Positions 1 through 9,500 of a stretch of DNA of 64,000 bases are shown here, one piece after another (within the stretch, counting starts at the first letter, position 1; each line of letters starts with the position of its first letter). This DNA is from Streptomyces armeniacus (GTDB taxonomy: Bacteria; Actinomycetota; Actinomycetes; Streptomycetales; Streptomycetaceae): contig NZ_CP031320.1 in NCBI RefSeq assembly GCF_003355155.1, positions 7,717,383 through 7,781,382 on the forward strand, given 5' to 3'. Made by a program: the position numbers and the translations under genes. The notes under the pieces are model-generated. The model ran no database searches and was not told where the DNA came from. It saw only the letters and a program-made list of their open reading frames with translations.

Positions 1-2
1 GT

Positions 3-638
3 GTGACACCGAAGGACGCGCTCGCCCACCCCACCTGGGACATGGGCCCGGTGATCACCGTGAACTCCGCGACCCTGGTCAACAAGGGCCTGGAGGTCAT
101 CGAGGCGCACCTGCTCTACGACATCCCGTTCGACCGTATCCAGGTGGTTGTGCACCCGCAGTCGGCGATCCACTCGATGGTGGAGTTCACCGACGGCTCG
201 ACGCTGGCCCAGTGCGGGCCGCCCGACATGCGGCTGCCCATCGCGCTGGCCCTGGGCTGGCCGCACCGGGTGCCGGACGCGGGGCCGGTCTTCGACTGGA
301 CGCAGGCCATGTCGTGGGACTTCTTCCCGCTGGACGAGGAGGCGTTCCCGTCCGTGCCGCTGGCCTGCCACGTGGGGGCGCTCGGCGGCACCGCGCCCGC
401 CGTCTACAACGCCGCCAACGAGGAGTGCGTCGACGCCTTCCTCGCCGGCAGACTGCCGTTTACGGGAATTGTCGATACGGTCTCCGCTGTGGTCGGCGAA
501 CACACCGGGGAGAGCACGGCGCAGGGCGCCTCCGAGGGAACCGGCCTGACCCTGGACGATGTCCTGGAGGCCGAGGGCTGGGCGCGCACCCGCGCCCGTG
601 AGCTGGCGGCCCGGGCCGTAGTGGAGGCGCGCGCATGA
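3..638 (+). CDS. dxr: 1-deoxy-D-xylulose 5-phosphate reductoisomerase, 3' part
   Basis: C-terminal half of IspC/DXR, which makes 2-C-methyl-D-erythritol 4-phosphate from DXP with NADPH in the MEP isoprenoid pathway, in the cytosol. The opening residues ([14 protein letters not shown], then [18 protein letters not shown]) are the conserved core of the family around the metal and substrate site; the rest is the C-terminal helical domain. The frame is open at the left edge, so the GTG at position 3 is internal and the start lies outside the window. The stop overlaps the next start as ATGA, so rseP is translationally coupled. dxr-rseP-ispG is the usual actinobacterial order. Identification is secure; only the missing N-terminus limits the call. 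Confidence 0.95.
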   Translation: MTPKDALAHPTWDMGPVITVNSATLVNKGLEVIEAHLLYDIPFDRIQVVVHPQSAIHSMVEFTDGSTLAQCGPPDMRLPIALALGWPHRVPDAGPVFDWTQAMSWDFFPLDEEAFPSVPLACHVGALGGTAPAVYNAANEECVDAFLAGRLPFTGIVDTVSAVVGEHTGESTAQGASEGTGLTLDDVLEAEGWARTRARELAARAVVEARA

Positions 639-1939
639 CGACGTTCATGACCATCCTCGGCATAATCGTCTTCGTCGTGGGCCTGCTGTTCTCGATCGCC
701 TGGCACGAGCTCGGCCATCTCTCCACCGCGAAGCTGTTCGGCATCCGGGTGCCGCAGTACATGGTGGGCTTCGGCCCGACGATCTTCTCCCGGAAGAAGG
801 GCGAGACCGAGTACGGCATCAAGGCGATCCCGTTCGGCGGCTACATCCGCATGATCGGCATGTTCCCGCCCGGCGACGACGGAGCGCTGCGGAAGCGCTC
901 GACGTCGCCCTTCCGGGGGATGATCGAGGACGCGCGCGCCGCCGCGTTCGAGGAGCTCCAACCGGGCGACGAGAAGCGGCTGTTCTACACGCGCAAGCCG
1001 TGGAAGCGCGTCATCGTGATGTTCGCCGGGCCGTTCATGAACCTGATCCTGGCTGTCGTGATCTTCCTCGGCGTGCTGCTGACCTTCGGCGTCAACACGA
1101 CCACCACCACCGTCTCCAGCGTCTCCGAGTGCGTGATCCAGGCGTCCGCGCGCACCGACAAGTGCACCGAGGGCGCCAAGGACTCCCCGGCGAAGGCCGC
1201 GGGCATGCGCCCCGGCGACAAGATCGTCGCGTTCAACGGCGAGCCCGTCGCCGAGTGGGACGAGCTGCAGGCCGACATCCGCGACACCATCGGGCCCGCC
1301 ACCCTCACCGTCGAGCGGGACGGGCAGCGCAAGATGCTGCACGCGGACCTGGTGGAGAACCAGGTCGCGAAGTTCGACGGGCGCGGCGGCTACGTCGAGG
1401 GCGAGTACGTCACCACCGGCTTCCTCGGCTTCACCCCGGCCAGCGGGATCGTGGAGCAGTCGTTCCCGCAGGCCGTGGACCGTATGGGCGACATGATGGT
1501 CTCCGGCGTCGAGGCCCTGATCGACCTGCCGTCCAAGATCCCGGACCTGTGGGACGCCACCTTCGGCAACGCCGAACGCGAACAGGACTCGCCCATGGGC
1601 GTCGTCGGCGCGGCCAGAGTCGGCGGCGAGGTCTTCTCCCTCGACATCCCGCCCGAGCAGCGCGTCGCGACGATGCTGTTCCTGGTCGCCGGATTCAACC
1701 TGTCGCTGTTCCTGTTCAACATGCTGCCGCTGCTGCCCCTCGACGGCGGGCACATGGCCGGCGCGCTGTGGGAGTCCGTACGCCGGAACGTCGCCCGCGT
1801 CTTCCGCCGGCCCGACCCCGGGCCGTTCGACGTGGCACGGCTCATGCCGGTGGCGTACGTGGTGGCGGGCGTGTTCGTCTGCTTCACGCTGCTGGTGCTG
1901 ATCGCCGACGTGGTGAACCCCGTACGGCTGGCGGGTTGA
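635..1939 (+). CDS. rseP: Site-2 membrane metalloprotease RseP/RasP family
   Basis: 434-residue intramembrane zinc protease of the M50 family, expected to cleave membrane-bound anti-sigma factors or signal-peptide remnants. The HExxH motif (HELGH) lies at about residues 24-28 inside the first membrane segment. A PDZ-like domain follows at about 180-250 ([17 protein letters not shown]), and the second catalytic helix carries [12 protein letters not shown] near residue 365, with a final membrane segment at the C-terminus. Length is normal for the family. The ATG overlaps the dxr stop by 4 bp. A strong hairpin follows the stop, so the dxr-rseP unit may end there before ispG. Confidence 0.95.
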   Translation: MTTFMTILGIIVFVVGLLFSIAWHELGHLSTAKLFGIRVPQYMVGFGPTIFSRKKGETEYGIKAIPFGGYIRMIGMFPPGDDGALRKRSTSPFRGMIEDARAAAFEELQPGDEKRLFYTRKPWKRVIVMFAGPFMNLILAVVIFLGVLLTFGVNTTTTTVSSVSECVIQASARTDKCTEGAKDSPAKAAGMRPGDKIVAFNGEPVAEWDELQADIRDTIGPATLTVERDGQRKMLHADLVENQVAKFDGRGGYVEGEYVTTGFLGFTPASGIVEQSFPQAVDRMGDMMVSGVEALIDLPSKIPDLWDATFGNAEREQDSPMGVVGAARVGGEVFSLDIPPEQRVATMLFLVAGFNLSLFLFNMLPLLPLDGGHMAGALWESVRRNVARVFRRPDPGPFDVARLMPVAYVVAGVFVCFTLLVLIADVVNPVRLAG

Positions 1940-1944
1940 CCCCG

Positions 1945-1982
1945 TATGTCGCACCCCTCCACGGACGGAGGAGTGCGACATA
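1945..1982. terminator. Hairpin between rseP and ispG
   Basis: A 16-bp stem (1945-1960 against 1967-1982, 15 of 16 pairs) encloses a 6-base loop just 6 bp after the rseP stop. There is no T-run, as is normal for terminators in such GC-rich genomes. It may end dxr-rseP transcription or attenuate read-through into ispG; which of these is inference. Confidence 0.6.
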
Positions 1983-2064
1983 CACACCGGTCTTGTGGCG
2001 TAGTCTCGGGGCCGGAGCCCGTCGATCTCGGGACCTCGATTCACACCATGGGGTTGCACGCACG

Positions 2065-2254
2065 ATGACAGCGATTTCGCTCGGAATGCCGGACGTACCG
2101 ATCAAGCTCGCGGACCGCCGCGTGAGTCGGAAGATCCAGGTGGGGCCGGTGGCCGTGGGTGGTGACGCGCCGGTGTCCGTGCAGTCGATGACGACGACGC
2201 AGACCGCGGATGTGGGTGCGACGTTGCAGCAGATCGCGGAGTTGACGGCGTCGG
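2065..2254 (+). pseudogene. ispG: 4-hydroxy-3-methylbut-2-enyl diphosphate synthase, 5' fragment
   Basis: First 63 or so codons of IspG/GcpE, the iron-sulfur enzyme that converts MEcPP to HMBPP in the MEP pathway. The N-terminus ([19 protein letters not shown], then [20 protein letters not shown] and [10 protein letters not shown]) is typical of actinobacterial IspG. After TAS the family sequence (normally GCQIVRVACP) is lost and the frame runs into DNA that is antisense to tatD. The break coincides with the start of a 121-bp duplication. ispG is essential in organisms that rely on the MEP pathway, so a true deletion is unlikely and a false join is the simpler explanation. Confidence 0.9.
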
Positions 2255-2637
2255 ACCCTGTGTTGTCCATGCGGGGCAGTCGCGGCCCGCCGCTCAGTAG
2301 CCGAAAGCGCGCGCCGTGTTGGCCGCCACGTGCTCCGCCAGCGCGTCCTCCGTCATCCCCTTGACCTCCGCCATCCCCCGCTCCGCCCGCGCCAACCGCT
2401 CCGTACGGCACGGTGGCTCCCCTGAGATTGGCTCACTGCGCACACTCCACCCGCGACGGCATACCGGCGGGCGGGAATGTAGCGGAGAGAAGGTCACTCT
2501 CCAAAGTCGTACGATCACCCTGTGTTGTCCATGCGGGGCAGTCGCGGCCCGCCGCTCAGTAGCCGAAAGCGCGCGCCGTGTTGGCCGCCACGTGCTCCGC
2601 CAGCGCGTCCTCCGTCATCCCCTTGACCTCCGCCATC
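2255..2637. repeat. 121-bp direct repeat flanking a 141-bp spacer
   Basis: Positions 2255-2375 and 2517-2637 are identical over 121 bp. The right copy is the real 3' end of tatD; the left copy repeats the last 27 or so tatD codons and abuts the broken ispG. The spacer (2376-2516) looks like the sequence that would naturally follow tatD. On the minus strand the order is therefore tatD, start of next gene, tatD end again, ispG fragment, which is the pattern left by a misjoined read or contig. Confidence 0.9.
2376..2436 (-). pseudogene. Possible 5' fragment of an rpfB-like secreted protein gene
   Basis: Reading minus from the GTG at 2436 gives about 20 codons (VSQSQGSHRAVRSGWRGRSG) before the frame meets the duplicated tatD end. 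In Streptomyces the gene after tatD is commonly a resuscitation-promoting-factor-like protein with ubiquitin-like/G5 domains and a basic N-terminus of this kind. An SD-like GGAG lies farther upstream in the tatD-proximal spacer. Only position and composition support the call; the domains themselves are absent. Confidence 0.35.
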
Positions 2638-3398
2638 GCCCGCAGGGTGACGGGAATGAGATACGGCGCGTTGGGCCGTCCGCGGTACGGCGCCGGGGTG
2701 AGGAAGGGCGCGTCGGTCTCCACCAGGACCAGTTCGGGCGGCGCGACAGCGAGGGCGTCGCGCAGCGGCTGCGCGTTCTTGAAGGTCACGTTCCCGGCGA
2801 AGGACATGAACCAGCCGTGCGCGGCGCACACTCCGGCCATCTCCGCGTCGCCGGAGTAGCAGTGGAACACCGTCCGCTCGGGGGCGCCCTCCTCCGCGAG
2901 CACGCGGAGGACGTCCGCGTGCGCGTCGCGGTCGTGGATCACCAGGGCCTTGCCGAGCCGCTTCGCCATCCCGATGTGCGCCCGGAACGACCGCTCCTGG
3001 GCGGCGCGCCCCTCCTCGCCCGTACGGAAGTGATCGAGGCCCGTCTCGCCGACGCCGAGCACCTGGGGCAGCGCGGCCAGCTTCTCGATCCCGTCGAGCG
3101 CGGCGTCGAGCGCGTCCGCGCCGCCGTCGGCCGCGATCCGCGGCGCCTCGTTGGGGTGCAGCGCGACGGTGGCGTGCACCGCGTCGTACGCGGCGGCCGT
3201 CTCGGCGGCCCAGCGCGAACGCTCCAGGTCGCAGCCGACCTGGACGAGCGTCTCCACGCCGACGGCCGCCGCCCGCGCCACCGCCTCCTCGACCGTCGGG
3301 TCCTGCATGTCGAGGTGGGTGTGCGAGTCGGCGACCGGCACCCGGAGCGGTACGGGTGCCGGCGGCGGCTGCGCGGGCGTCTGCGGGGATTTCGGCAT
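2556..3398 (-). CDS. tatD: TatD-family metal-dependent hydrolase
   Basis: 280-residue TatD-type deoxyribonuclease of the amidohydrolase superfamily. It keeps the metal-binding HxH (DSHTHLD, about residues 24-30), the GETGLDH segment, the VIHDRDAH and VFHCYSG histidines and the ETDAPFLTP aspartate motif, so it should be active. The ATG at 3398 was chosen because the family core begins shortly after it; the same frame stays open far upstream but that part has no family resemblance. Its stop region is duplicated on the left (2255-2375). Enzymes of this family trim DNA 3' ends and are linked to DNA repair and turnover; the physiological role here is unproven. Confidence 0.93.
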   Translation of the reverse strand: MPKSPQTPAQPPPAPVPLRVPVADSHTHLDMQDPTVEEAVARAAAVGVETLVQVGCDLERSRWAAETAAAYDAVHATVALHPNEAPRIAADGGADALDAALDGIEKLAALPQVLGVGETGLDHFRTGEEGRAAQERSFRAHIGMAKRLGKALVIHDRDAHADVLRVLAEEGAPERTVFHCYSGDAEMAGVCAAHGWFMSFAGNVTFKNAQPLRDALAVAPPELVLVETDAPFLTPAPYRGRPNAPYLIPVTLRAMAEVKGMTEDALAEHVAANTARAFGY

Positions 3399-3531
3399 GA
3401 CCGCGATGGTAATTCGGCGCCCCGTGCGGTGTCGCCGCCGGCCGGGGTACCCGTATCCGGCGTGACGGGTGCTGTGCGGTGGTGCTGTGCCGTGCGGTCT
3501 GTGCTGTGCGGTGCCCGTGCCGTGTGTGCGG

Positions 3532-3831
3532 TCAGCGTTTGGACAGGGCCTGTTCGGCGTTGGCCACCCGCCCCGAACGCATAATGCGCAGCACGTGCCC
3601 GTCACAGTTGACGCATGTGGGATTCGTGAGCGGTGAGGGAACTCGGTGGCCTTCCGTGTAATAGGTCACGAAAGGCTTTCCGTCCGGGGGCACGTGGTGC
3701 TCTATGTCGTAGGTCTGCTCCCAGCCGTAACCGCACTTCATACAGGCGAAGCTGTACGCTTCGTGAACGGTTCCGGCGCCTCCGCCGGTGCCACCTGCCG
3801 TGCCTCCGCCAGTGCCGCTGCTGTCCTTCAT
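3532..3831 (-). CDS. Small zinc-ribbon-like protein of unknown function
   Basis: 99 residues. A flexible Gly/Thr-rich N-terminus (about 1-22) leads to a compact domain with two CxxC pairs, CMKCGYGW near residue 30 and CVNCDG near residue 73, which looks like a zinc ribbon. Between them is an acidic and aromatic segment (YDIEHHVPPDGKPFVTYYTE). The ATG at 3831 follows a purine-rich GGGAG site. It lies between rsmI and tatD on the same strand. The family appears conserved in Streptomyces, but I know no assigned role; it could bind nucleic acid or a protein partner. Confidence 0.75.
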   Translation of the reverse strand: MKDSSGTGGGTAGGTGGGAGTVHEAYSFACMKCGYGWEQTYDIEHHVPPDGKPFVTYYTEGHRVPSPLTNPTCVNCDGHVLRIMRSGRVANAEQALSKR

Positions 3832-3975
3832 CCCGGCTCCCTTCCGAGCAGTGGACCCACACCCAGTGGACTCCTCCGCCGGAGAAAACGCAGCTGTCTT
3901 CCGCGCAGTTGGGGCAGATTTGGTCCGGCTATAGGGAATGCGTCCCGCTCTGCGGCTCAGGCTTTACTTTTCACC

Positions 3976-4896
3976 TTAGTCCTTTTGCCCGCCGCTTGAC
4001 CCGCCCGTCCCGTTTCCGGGCCCGCGGTCGTCTACCGGCTCCCGCTTCGCCGCCACCACCGCGTCGAAGACGTCCCGCTTCGGCACCCCCGCCTCCCGCG
4101 CCACCGCCGCGATCGCCTCCTTGCGCCGCTCGCCCGCCTCCTCGCGCACCGCGACCAGCCGCGCCAGCTCGGCGGGACCGCCGCCGCCCGGCCCGTACGG
4201 CCCCGACGCGGGCGCGCCCTCGACCACAACGGTGATCTCGCCCCGTACGCCGCCCGCCGCCCACTCCGCGAGCTCTCCCAGGGGGGCGCGCCTGACCTCC
4301 TCGTACGTCTTGGTCAGCTCCCGGCACACCGCCGCGCGCCGGTCCGTGCCGAAGACCTCCGCCATCGCGGAGAGCGCGTCGGCGAGCCGGTGCGGTGACT
4401 CGAAGTAGACGAGGGTGCGCCGCTCGTCCGCGGCCTCCCGCAGCCGGGACAGCCGTTCGCCGCGCTTGCGCGGCAGGAAGCCCTCGAAGCAGAAGCGGTC
4501 CACCGGCAGCCCGGACAGCGCCAGCGCCGTGAGCACCGCGGATGGTCCCGGCACCGCCGTCACGCGTACGCCGTGCTCCACCGCCGCGGCCACCAGCCGG
4601 TAGCCGGGGTCGGACACGGACGGCATCCCCGCGTCGGTGACCAGCAGCACCCGCGCGCCCTGGAGGAGCGCCTCGACCAGCTCTGGCGTACGGGCGGCCT
4701 CATTCCCCTCGAAGTACGACACGACGCGGCCCGACGGGCGTACGCCCAGCGCCTGGGTCAGCCGCCGCAGCCGCCGGGTGTCCTCGGCGGCGACGATGTC
4801 CGCGCCGCCGAGTTCGGCGCCGAGGCGCGGCGGGGCGTCGTCGGTGTCGCCGATGGGAGTGCCTGCGAGTACGAGCGTTCCGGAGTCCACCGGCAC
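3976..4896 (-). CDS. rsmI: 16S rRNA (cytidine1402-2'-O)-methyltransferase
   Basis: 306-residue RsmI, a tetrapyrrole-methylase-fold enzyme that 2'-O-methylates C1402 in the 16S decoding site using SAM. The N-terminus GTLVLAGTPIGD, the AAEDTRRLRRL segment, YFEGNE, LVTDAGMPSVSDPGYRLV and AVPGPSAVLTALALSGLP are all family landmarks. The C-terminal helical part carries KRDVFDAVVAAK. GTG 4896 is the chosen start because the family core begins five residues later; a GTG at 4890 is possible. It is divergent from pmt with only about 50 bp between starts, so the two promoters must overlap; this head-to-head pair is usual in Streptomyces. Confidence 0.95.
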   Translation of the reverse strand: MPVDSGTLVLAGTPIGDTDDAPPRLGAELGGADIVAAEDTRRLRRLTQALGVRPSGRVVSYFEGNEAARTPELVEALLQGARVLLVTDAGMPSVSDPGYRLVAAAVEHGVRVTAVPGPSAVLTALALSGLPVDRFCFEGFLPRKRGERLSRLREAADERRTLVYFESPHRLADALSAMAEVFGTDRRAAVCRELTKTYEEVRRAPLGELAEWAAGGVRGEITVVVEGAPASGPYGPGGGGPAELARLVAVREEAGERRKEAIAAVAREAGVPKRDVFDAVVAAKREPVDDRGPGNGTGGSSGGQKD

Positions 4897-4949
4897 ATCC
4901 TCGCAGCGGCAGTCCGCGCGCACCCGGCGCGGTTCCCTACGATGTGCCC

Positions 4950-6797
4950 GTGACGACCAGTGACACCGCCCCGGACGTCGAGCGCGGACGTACGGGCGCG
5001 GGCGACGCGCCCTCCTGGCAGCTGCGGCTGCGCCGGTACGGCTACGTGGCCCGGCCGCGGCCCGGCGTGACGGAGCGGCTGGAGCCGCCGTACGCGCCTC
5101 CCTCGCCGCGGCTGGCGGCGCTGTTCGGCTTCTCGCCGGACGCCGCCGGGCGGTTCGCGCGGTGGGCGGCGTGGGGCGGCCCGGCACTGGTGGCGCTGGT
5201 CGCGGGAGTGCTGCGGTTCTGGCGCCTGGGCTCGCCGCACGCGGTGATATTCGACGAGACGTACTACGCGAAGGACGCCTGGTCGCTCTACCAGCACGGC
5301 TACGAGGGCCACTGGGCGGAGAACGCGAACAAGCTGATCCTCGCCGACCCGCAGAAGATCCCCCTCTCCGACGACCCCTCGTACGTCGTGCACCCTCCGG
5401 CGGGCAAGTGGGTCATCGGGCTCGGGGAGTGGCTGTTCGGGCTCGAACCGTTCGGCTGGCGCTTCATGACCGCCGTGCTCGGGACGCTGTCGGTGTTCCT
5501 GCTGTGCCGCATCGGGCGGCGGCTGTTCCGCTCCACCGTGCTCGGGTGCCTCGCGGGCGCGCTGATGGCGGTGGACGGGCTGCACTACGTGATGAGCCGG
5601 GTAGCGCTGCTCGACCTGGTGCTGATGTTCTGGGTGCTGGCGGCGTTCGGCTGCCTGCTCGTCGACCGGGACAAGGCGCGGGCACGGCTGGCGGCGGCGC
5701 TGCGGAGGGACGCGGAAAGCGAAGCCGTACGGCACTCGACGGACGCACCGTCCGACTCCGTACGGCACTCGGCGGACGCACCGTCCGGGCACGCACCGTC
5801 CGAGGCCGGTCCGGACGCTCCCGGTGAAGAGGCCGCGTCCGGTGTCACTCCGACCCCCGACCCCGGCATCGCCGAGCGGCTCGGCCTCGGCTGGCGCCCC
5901 TGGCGCCTCGCCGCCGGCGTCTGCCTCGGCCTCGCCTGCGCGACGAAGTGGAACGGGCTGTACATCCTCGCCGCGTTCGGCGTGCTCACCGTCCTGTGGG
6001 ACATGGGCGCGCGCCGTACGGCCGGTGCCGGGCGCCCCTTCCTCGCGATGCTCCGCAGGGACGCGCTGCCCGGCTTCGCGTCGCTGGTGCCGGTGGCGCT
6101 CGTCACGTACGTCGCCACCTGGAGCGGCTGGTTCGCCACCCAGGGCGGCTACTTCCGGGACTGGGCCGAGAAGGAGGGCCAGGCAGGTTCCTGGGGCTGG
6201 CTGCCGGGGCCGCTGCGCAGCCTGTGGCACTACGAGTCGGAGGTGTACGACTTCCACGTCGGCCTCACCTCCGGGCACACGTACGAGTCCAACCCGTGGA
6301 GCTGGCTCGTCGTCGGCCGCCCCGTCTCGTACTTCTACGAGTCGCCCAAGAACGGCCAGGACGGCTGCACCGCCGCCGACGGCTGCGCCCGCGAGGTACT
6401 CGCGCTCGGCACGCCGCTGCTGTGGTGGGCTGCCTGCTTCGCGCTGCTGTACGTCCTCTACCGCTGGCTGTTCCGGCGCGACTGGCGCGCGGGCGCCGTC
6501 CTGTGCGGAGTGGCGGCCGGCTATCTGCCCTGGTTCCTCTATCAGGAGCGGACGATCTTCTACTTCTACGCGGTCGTCTTCCTGCCGTTCCTCTGCCTCG
6601 CGCTGACGATGATGATCGGCGCGCTCGCCGGACCGCCCGGCGTGACGGAACGCAGGAGACTCGTCGGAGTCGTCGGCTCCGGCGTTCTGTTCCTGCTGAT
6701 CACGTGGAACTTCATTTATTTCTGGCCCCTTTACACAGGCCAGGCCATCCCCACCGACGACTGGCAGCAACGGATGTGGCTGGACACGTGGATCTGA
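4950..6797 (+). CDS. pmt: Protein O-mannosyltransferase (GT39 family)
   Basis: 616-codon polytopic membrane protein that should transfer mannose from polyprenyl-phosphate-mannose to Ser/Thr of exported proteins on the outer membrane face. The catalytic acidic pair sits in the first extracytoplasmic loop (IFDETYYAKDAWSLYQHGY, about residues 96-114). Some ten hydrophobic segments follow, and the C-terminus ends near TDDWQQRMWLDTWI as in the family. A cytoplasmic linker at about residues 255-300 holds a tandem repeat (RHSTDAPSDSV, RHSADAPSGH) that looks recently expanded. GTG 4950 is preferred; GTG 4944 is two codons upstream. Divergent from rsmI. Confidence 0.93.
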   Translation: MTTSDTAPDVERGRTGAGDAPSWQLRLRRYGYVARPRPGVTERLEPPYAPPSPRLAALFGFSPDAAGRFARWAAWGGPALVALVAGVLRFWRLGSPHAVIFDETYYAKDAWSLYQHGYEGHWAENANKLILADPQKIPLSDDPSYVVHPPAGKWVIGLGEWLFGLEPFGWRFMTAVLGTLSVFLLCRIGRRLFRSTVLGCLAGALMAVDGLHYVMSRVALLDLVLMFWVLAAFGCLLVDRDKARARLAAALRRDAESEAVRHSTDAPSDSVRHSADAPSGHAPSEAGPDAPGEEAASGVTPTPDPGIAERLGLGWRPWRLAAGVCLGLACATKWNGLYILAAFGVLTVLWDMGARRTAGAGRPFLAMLRRDALPGFASLVPVALVTYVATWSGWFATQGGYFRDWAEKEGQAGSWGWLPGPLRSLWHYESEVYDFHVGLTSGHTYESNPWSWLVVGRPVSYFYESPKNGQDGCTAADGCAREVLALGTPLLWWAACFALLYVLYRWLFRRDWRAGAVLCGVAAGYLPWFLYQERTIFYFYAVVFLPFLCLALTMMIGALAGPPGVTERRRLVGVVGSGVLFLLITWNFIYFWPLYTGQAIPTDDWQQRMWLDTWI

Positions 6798-6950
6798 ACA
6801 GCCCCGCGCCCGCCCCGAATTGAGCCATGGAAACTCCGTTTCGAGCCTCGAAAGGGTGACTCCGGGGCACAGGCCGTCACTTCCGTGCTCTATGGTGCCT
6901 CGAGACCCTCGGCCAGGCGGGCGGAGGCGGGGTGGAGGTTCAGAATTCGG

Positions 6951-8675
6951 ATGCGTGACAGCCAGCGGATGGCGGTGCTCGGCGGAGTCGCCGCCGTCGT
7001 CGTGGGAGCCACCGGTTTCGGTGTGTACGCCCTCGTCGGAGGCGAGGAAGAGAACAGCGGCGACAAGGGCAGCGTTTCGGCTGCCGCGGACGGCAAGAAC
7101 TCCGACGAGGTCGAGACGGGGCCGCCGTCCGCCGAGGAGGTCAAGGAAGCCTCCAAGAGCTTCCTCGAGGCGTGGTCCTCGGGCGATGCCCGTAAGGCCG
7201 CCGCCGTCACGGACGACAAGTCCGCCGCGCTCAAGGCGCTGACCGCGCTCCGCAAGGACGCCAAGGTGTCCAAGGTCGCCGTCACCCCGGGCACGCCGCG
7301 TACGCCGGCAGCGACGAAAGCCGATAAGACCGACAAGACAGCCAAGAGTGACAAGGGCGACACGGAGGCCGAAGCCACCGCGTCCGAGGTGCCGTTCAAG
7401 GTCACCGCGCAGCTCGCGTACGGGGAGCGGCGCGACGCGTGGTCGTACGACTCGGCGCTCCAGGTCGTACGGGACAAGAAGACCGGCGACGCCGTCGTCG
7501 GCTGGGAACCGTCCGTGCTGCACCCCAAGCTCGAGGACGGCCAGACGGTGAAGACCGGCGAGGCGGGCACGCCGCCGATCAAGGCCGTCGACCAGAACGG
7601 CACCGAGCTGTCCAAGTCGGACCACCCCTCGCTCAGCGGAATCCTCGACGACCTCCGCAAGCGGTACGGCGCCAAGACGGACGGCACCCCCGGCATCGAG
7701 ACGCGCATCGTCGACGCCAAGGGCAAGGACACCGGGACGACGCTGCGCACCCTGACCAAGGGCACGCCCGGCACCCTCAAGACGACGCTGGACCTGGACG
7801 TGCAGAAGGCCGCAGAGGCGGCCATCGCGGACAAGCCGAAGGCGTCGGTCGTCGCGGTCAAGCCCAGCACCGGCGAGATCCTCGCCGTCGCCAACTCGCC
7901 CGCCAAGGGCTTCAACACGGCGCTCCAGGGCTCGTACGCGCCCGGCTCCACCATGAAGGTCATCACCGGCGCGATGCTGCTGGACAAGGGGCTGGCCGCG
8001 CCGGGCAAGGCGCACCCGTGCCCCAAGTACTTCGAGTACGGCGGCTGGAAGTTCCAGAACGACGACAAGTTCGACATCAAGGGCGGCACGTTCGCGCAGA
8101 GCTTCGCGCGCTCCTGCAACACCGCGTTCATCAGCCAGGCGCCGGAGCTGGACGACGACTCGCTGACCAAGGAGGCCCGCGACGTCTTCGGCATCGGCCT
8201 CAACTGGCAGGTCGGCACGAGCACGTTCGACGGCCAGGTGCCCGTCCAGTCCGACGCGCAGATGGCCGCGTCGCTGATCGGGCAGGGCAGCGTACGGATG
8301 AACCCGCTGACGATGGCGTCCGTGTCGGCGACCGTGAGGTCCGGCGAGTTCAAGCAGCCGTACATCGTGTCGCCGTCGCTCGACGACCGCACCCTCGCGA
8401 AGGCGCCGCGTTCGATGAAGCCGCAGGTGGTCAGTGACCTGCGGGCGTTGATGAAGACGACGGCGACCGGCGGCACCGCAGCCAAGCCGATGGCCGGGCT
8501 GAGCGGCGACTTCGGCGCGAAGACGGGCTCGGCGGAGGTCGGCGGCCAGAAGAAGCCGAACGCGTGGTTCACGGCGTACCGCGACGACATCGCCGTATCG
8601 GCCGTCGTCCCGGCCTCCGGGCACGGCGGCGACTACGCCGGGCCGGTGGTCCGGAAGGTGCTGGACGTCGGCTGA
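6951..8675 (+). CDS. Penicillin-binding transpeptidase with NTF2-like domain
   Basis: 574-residue peptidoglycan DD-transpeptidase anchored by one N-terminal membrane segment (about residues 8-26, MAVLGGVAAVVVGATGFGVY). An NTF2-like MecA_N-type domain follows at about 55-170 with a Lys/Asp/Thr-rich insertion, then a dimerisation-like region and the transpeptidase domain. The three catalytic motifs are present: STMK (PGSTMK, near residue 340), SCN (SCNTAF) and KTG (KTGSAEV). ATG 6951 was chosen because the membrane segment follows directly and GGAGGTT lies upstream. A low-affinity class-B-like PBP for late cross-linking or sporulation septation is the likely role. It stands alone between pmt and ybaK. 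Confidence 0.92.
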   Translation: MRDSQRMAVLGGVAAVVVGATGFGVYALVGGEEENSGDKGSVSAAADGKNSDEVETGPPSAEEVKEASKSFLEAWSSGDARKAAAVTDDKSAALKALTALRKDAKVSKVAVTPGTPRTPAATKADKTDKTAKSDKGDTEAEATASEVPFKVTAQLAYGERRDAWSYDSALQVVRDKKTGDAVVGWEPSVLHPKLEDGQTVKTGEAGTPPIKAVDQNGTELSKSDHPSLSGILDDLRKRYGAKTDGTPGIETRIVDAKGKDTGTTLRTLTKGTPGTLKTTLDLDVQKAAEAAIADKPKASVVAVKPSTGEILAVANSPAKGFNTALQGSYAPGSTMKVITGAMLLDKGLAAPGKAHPCPKYFEYGGWKFQNDDKFDIKGGTFAQSFARSCNTAFISQAPELDDDSLTKEARDVFGIGLNWQVGTSTFDGQVPVQSDAQMAASLIGQGSVRMNPLTMASVSATVRSGEFKQPYIVSPSLDDRTLAKAPRSMKPQVVSDLRALMKTTATGGTAAKPMAGLSGDFGAKTGSAEVGGQKKPNAWFTAYRDDIAVSAVVPASGHGGDYAGPVVRKVLDVG

Positions 8676-8833
8676 CGCGCGCAGCGGCGGGTGTGGCGGG
8701 GCGGAACGGCCGTACGCGGCCGGGCCGCCCCGCTGTTGCGTGTCGGGCGCTGCGCGGCGTGCGCCGCCCGGACGTACGGTCACGGCGGGAAACGCTTCGC
8801 GGCGCCCGTACGCGGGCCGCTAGCGTGACCCGT

Positions 8834-9319
8834 ATGACCTCACCCTCCGCCGCCCACCCCCGGTTCGCCGCCGCACTGTCCGCACTCGGTCTCGACGACG
8901 TCGAGGTCCGCTCCTTCCCGGACGCGACCCGTACGGCCGCCGAGGCCGCTGCCGCGATCGGCTGCGAGCTGAGCCAGATCGTCAAGTCGCTGGTCTTCGA
9001 GGCCGACGGCGTCCCGGTGCTCGTACTGATGGACGGCGCCTCCAGGGTCGACGTGGAGCGGGTACGTGCCGAGCTCGGCGCCGAACGGGTCGGCCGCGCC
9101 GACGCCCGCGTCGTACGCGACGCCACCGGCTACGCGATCGGTGGCGTACCCCCCTTCGGGCACACCACGCAGCTGCGGGTGCTGGCCGACCGCCGCCTGC
9201 TGACGCACGGCACGGTGTGGGCCGCGGCGGGCACGCCGCACACCGTCTTCGCGATCGAGCCGAAGGCGCTGGTCGCGCACGCGGGCGGCACGCTCGCGGA
9301 CGTACGCGAGGCGGGCTGA
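8834..9319 (+). CDS. YbaK/EbsC aminoacyl-tRNA deacylase-domain protein
   Basis: 161 residues with the YbaK/ProX fold: SQIVKSLVFEADG carries the conserved lysine near residue 48, and GYAIGGVPPFGH is the diagnostic substrate-pocket loop, followed by DRRLLTHGTVWAAAGTPHTV. Members remove mischarged amino acids (Cys or Ala) from tRNA-Pro in trans. ATG 8834 opens directly on the family N-terminus. Substrate cannot be read from sequence. The next gene is an EamA permease 180 bp downstream; the stretch between has no gene. Confidence 0.9.
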   Translation: MTSPSAAHPRFAAALSALGLDDVEVRSFPDATRTAAEAAAAIGCELSQIVKSLVFEADGVPVLVLMDGASRVDVERVRAELGAERVGRADARVVRDATGYAIGGVPPFGHTTQLRVLADRRLLTHGTVWAAAGTPHTVFAIEPKALVAHAGGTLADVREAG

Positions 9320-9500
9320 GCGCGCCGGCCGCCGCCGCGCGCGCGGCGCGGCCGACGCCACACACGGGAGGCGACGTGCGTACGAACGTGCTCCGCGCGC
9401 GCGGAGGCGCCGCCGTTGCATACGGCGTCGCATACGGCAGCGCTTCCGGTGCGCACGGTGGTGTCTCCGGTGCGCGCGGCGGTGCCGTACGGGTGTCACT

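Noticed and set aside
4758..8783. A 1341-residue open frame on the minus strand across pmt and the PBP gene
   Set aside because: It is the antisense of convincing genes, with Arg/Gln/Gly/His-rich sequence and no domain; such frames are normal at high GC3.
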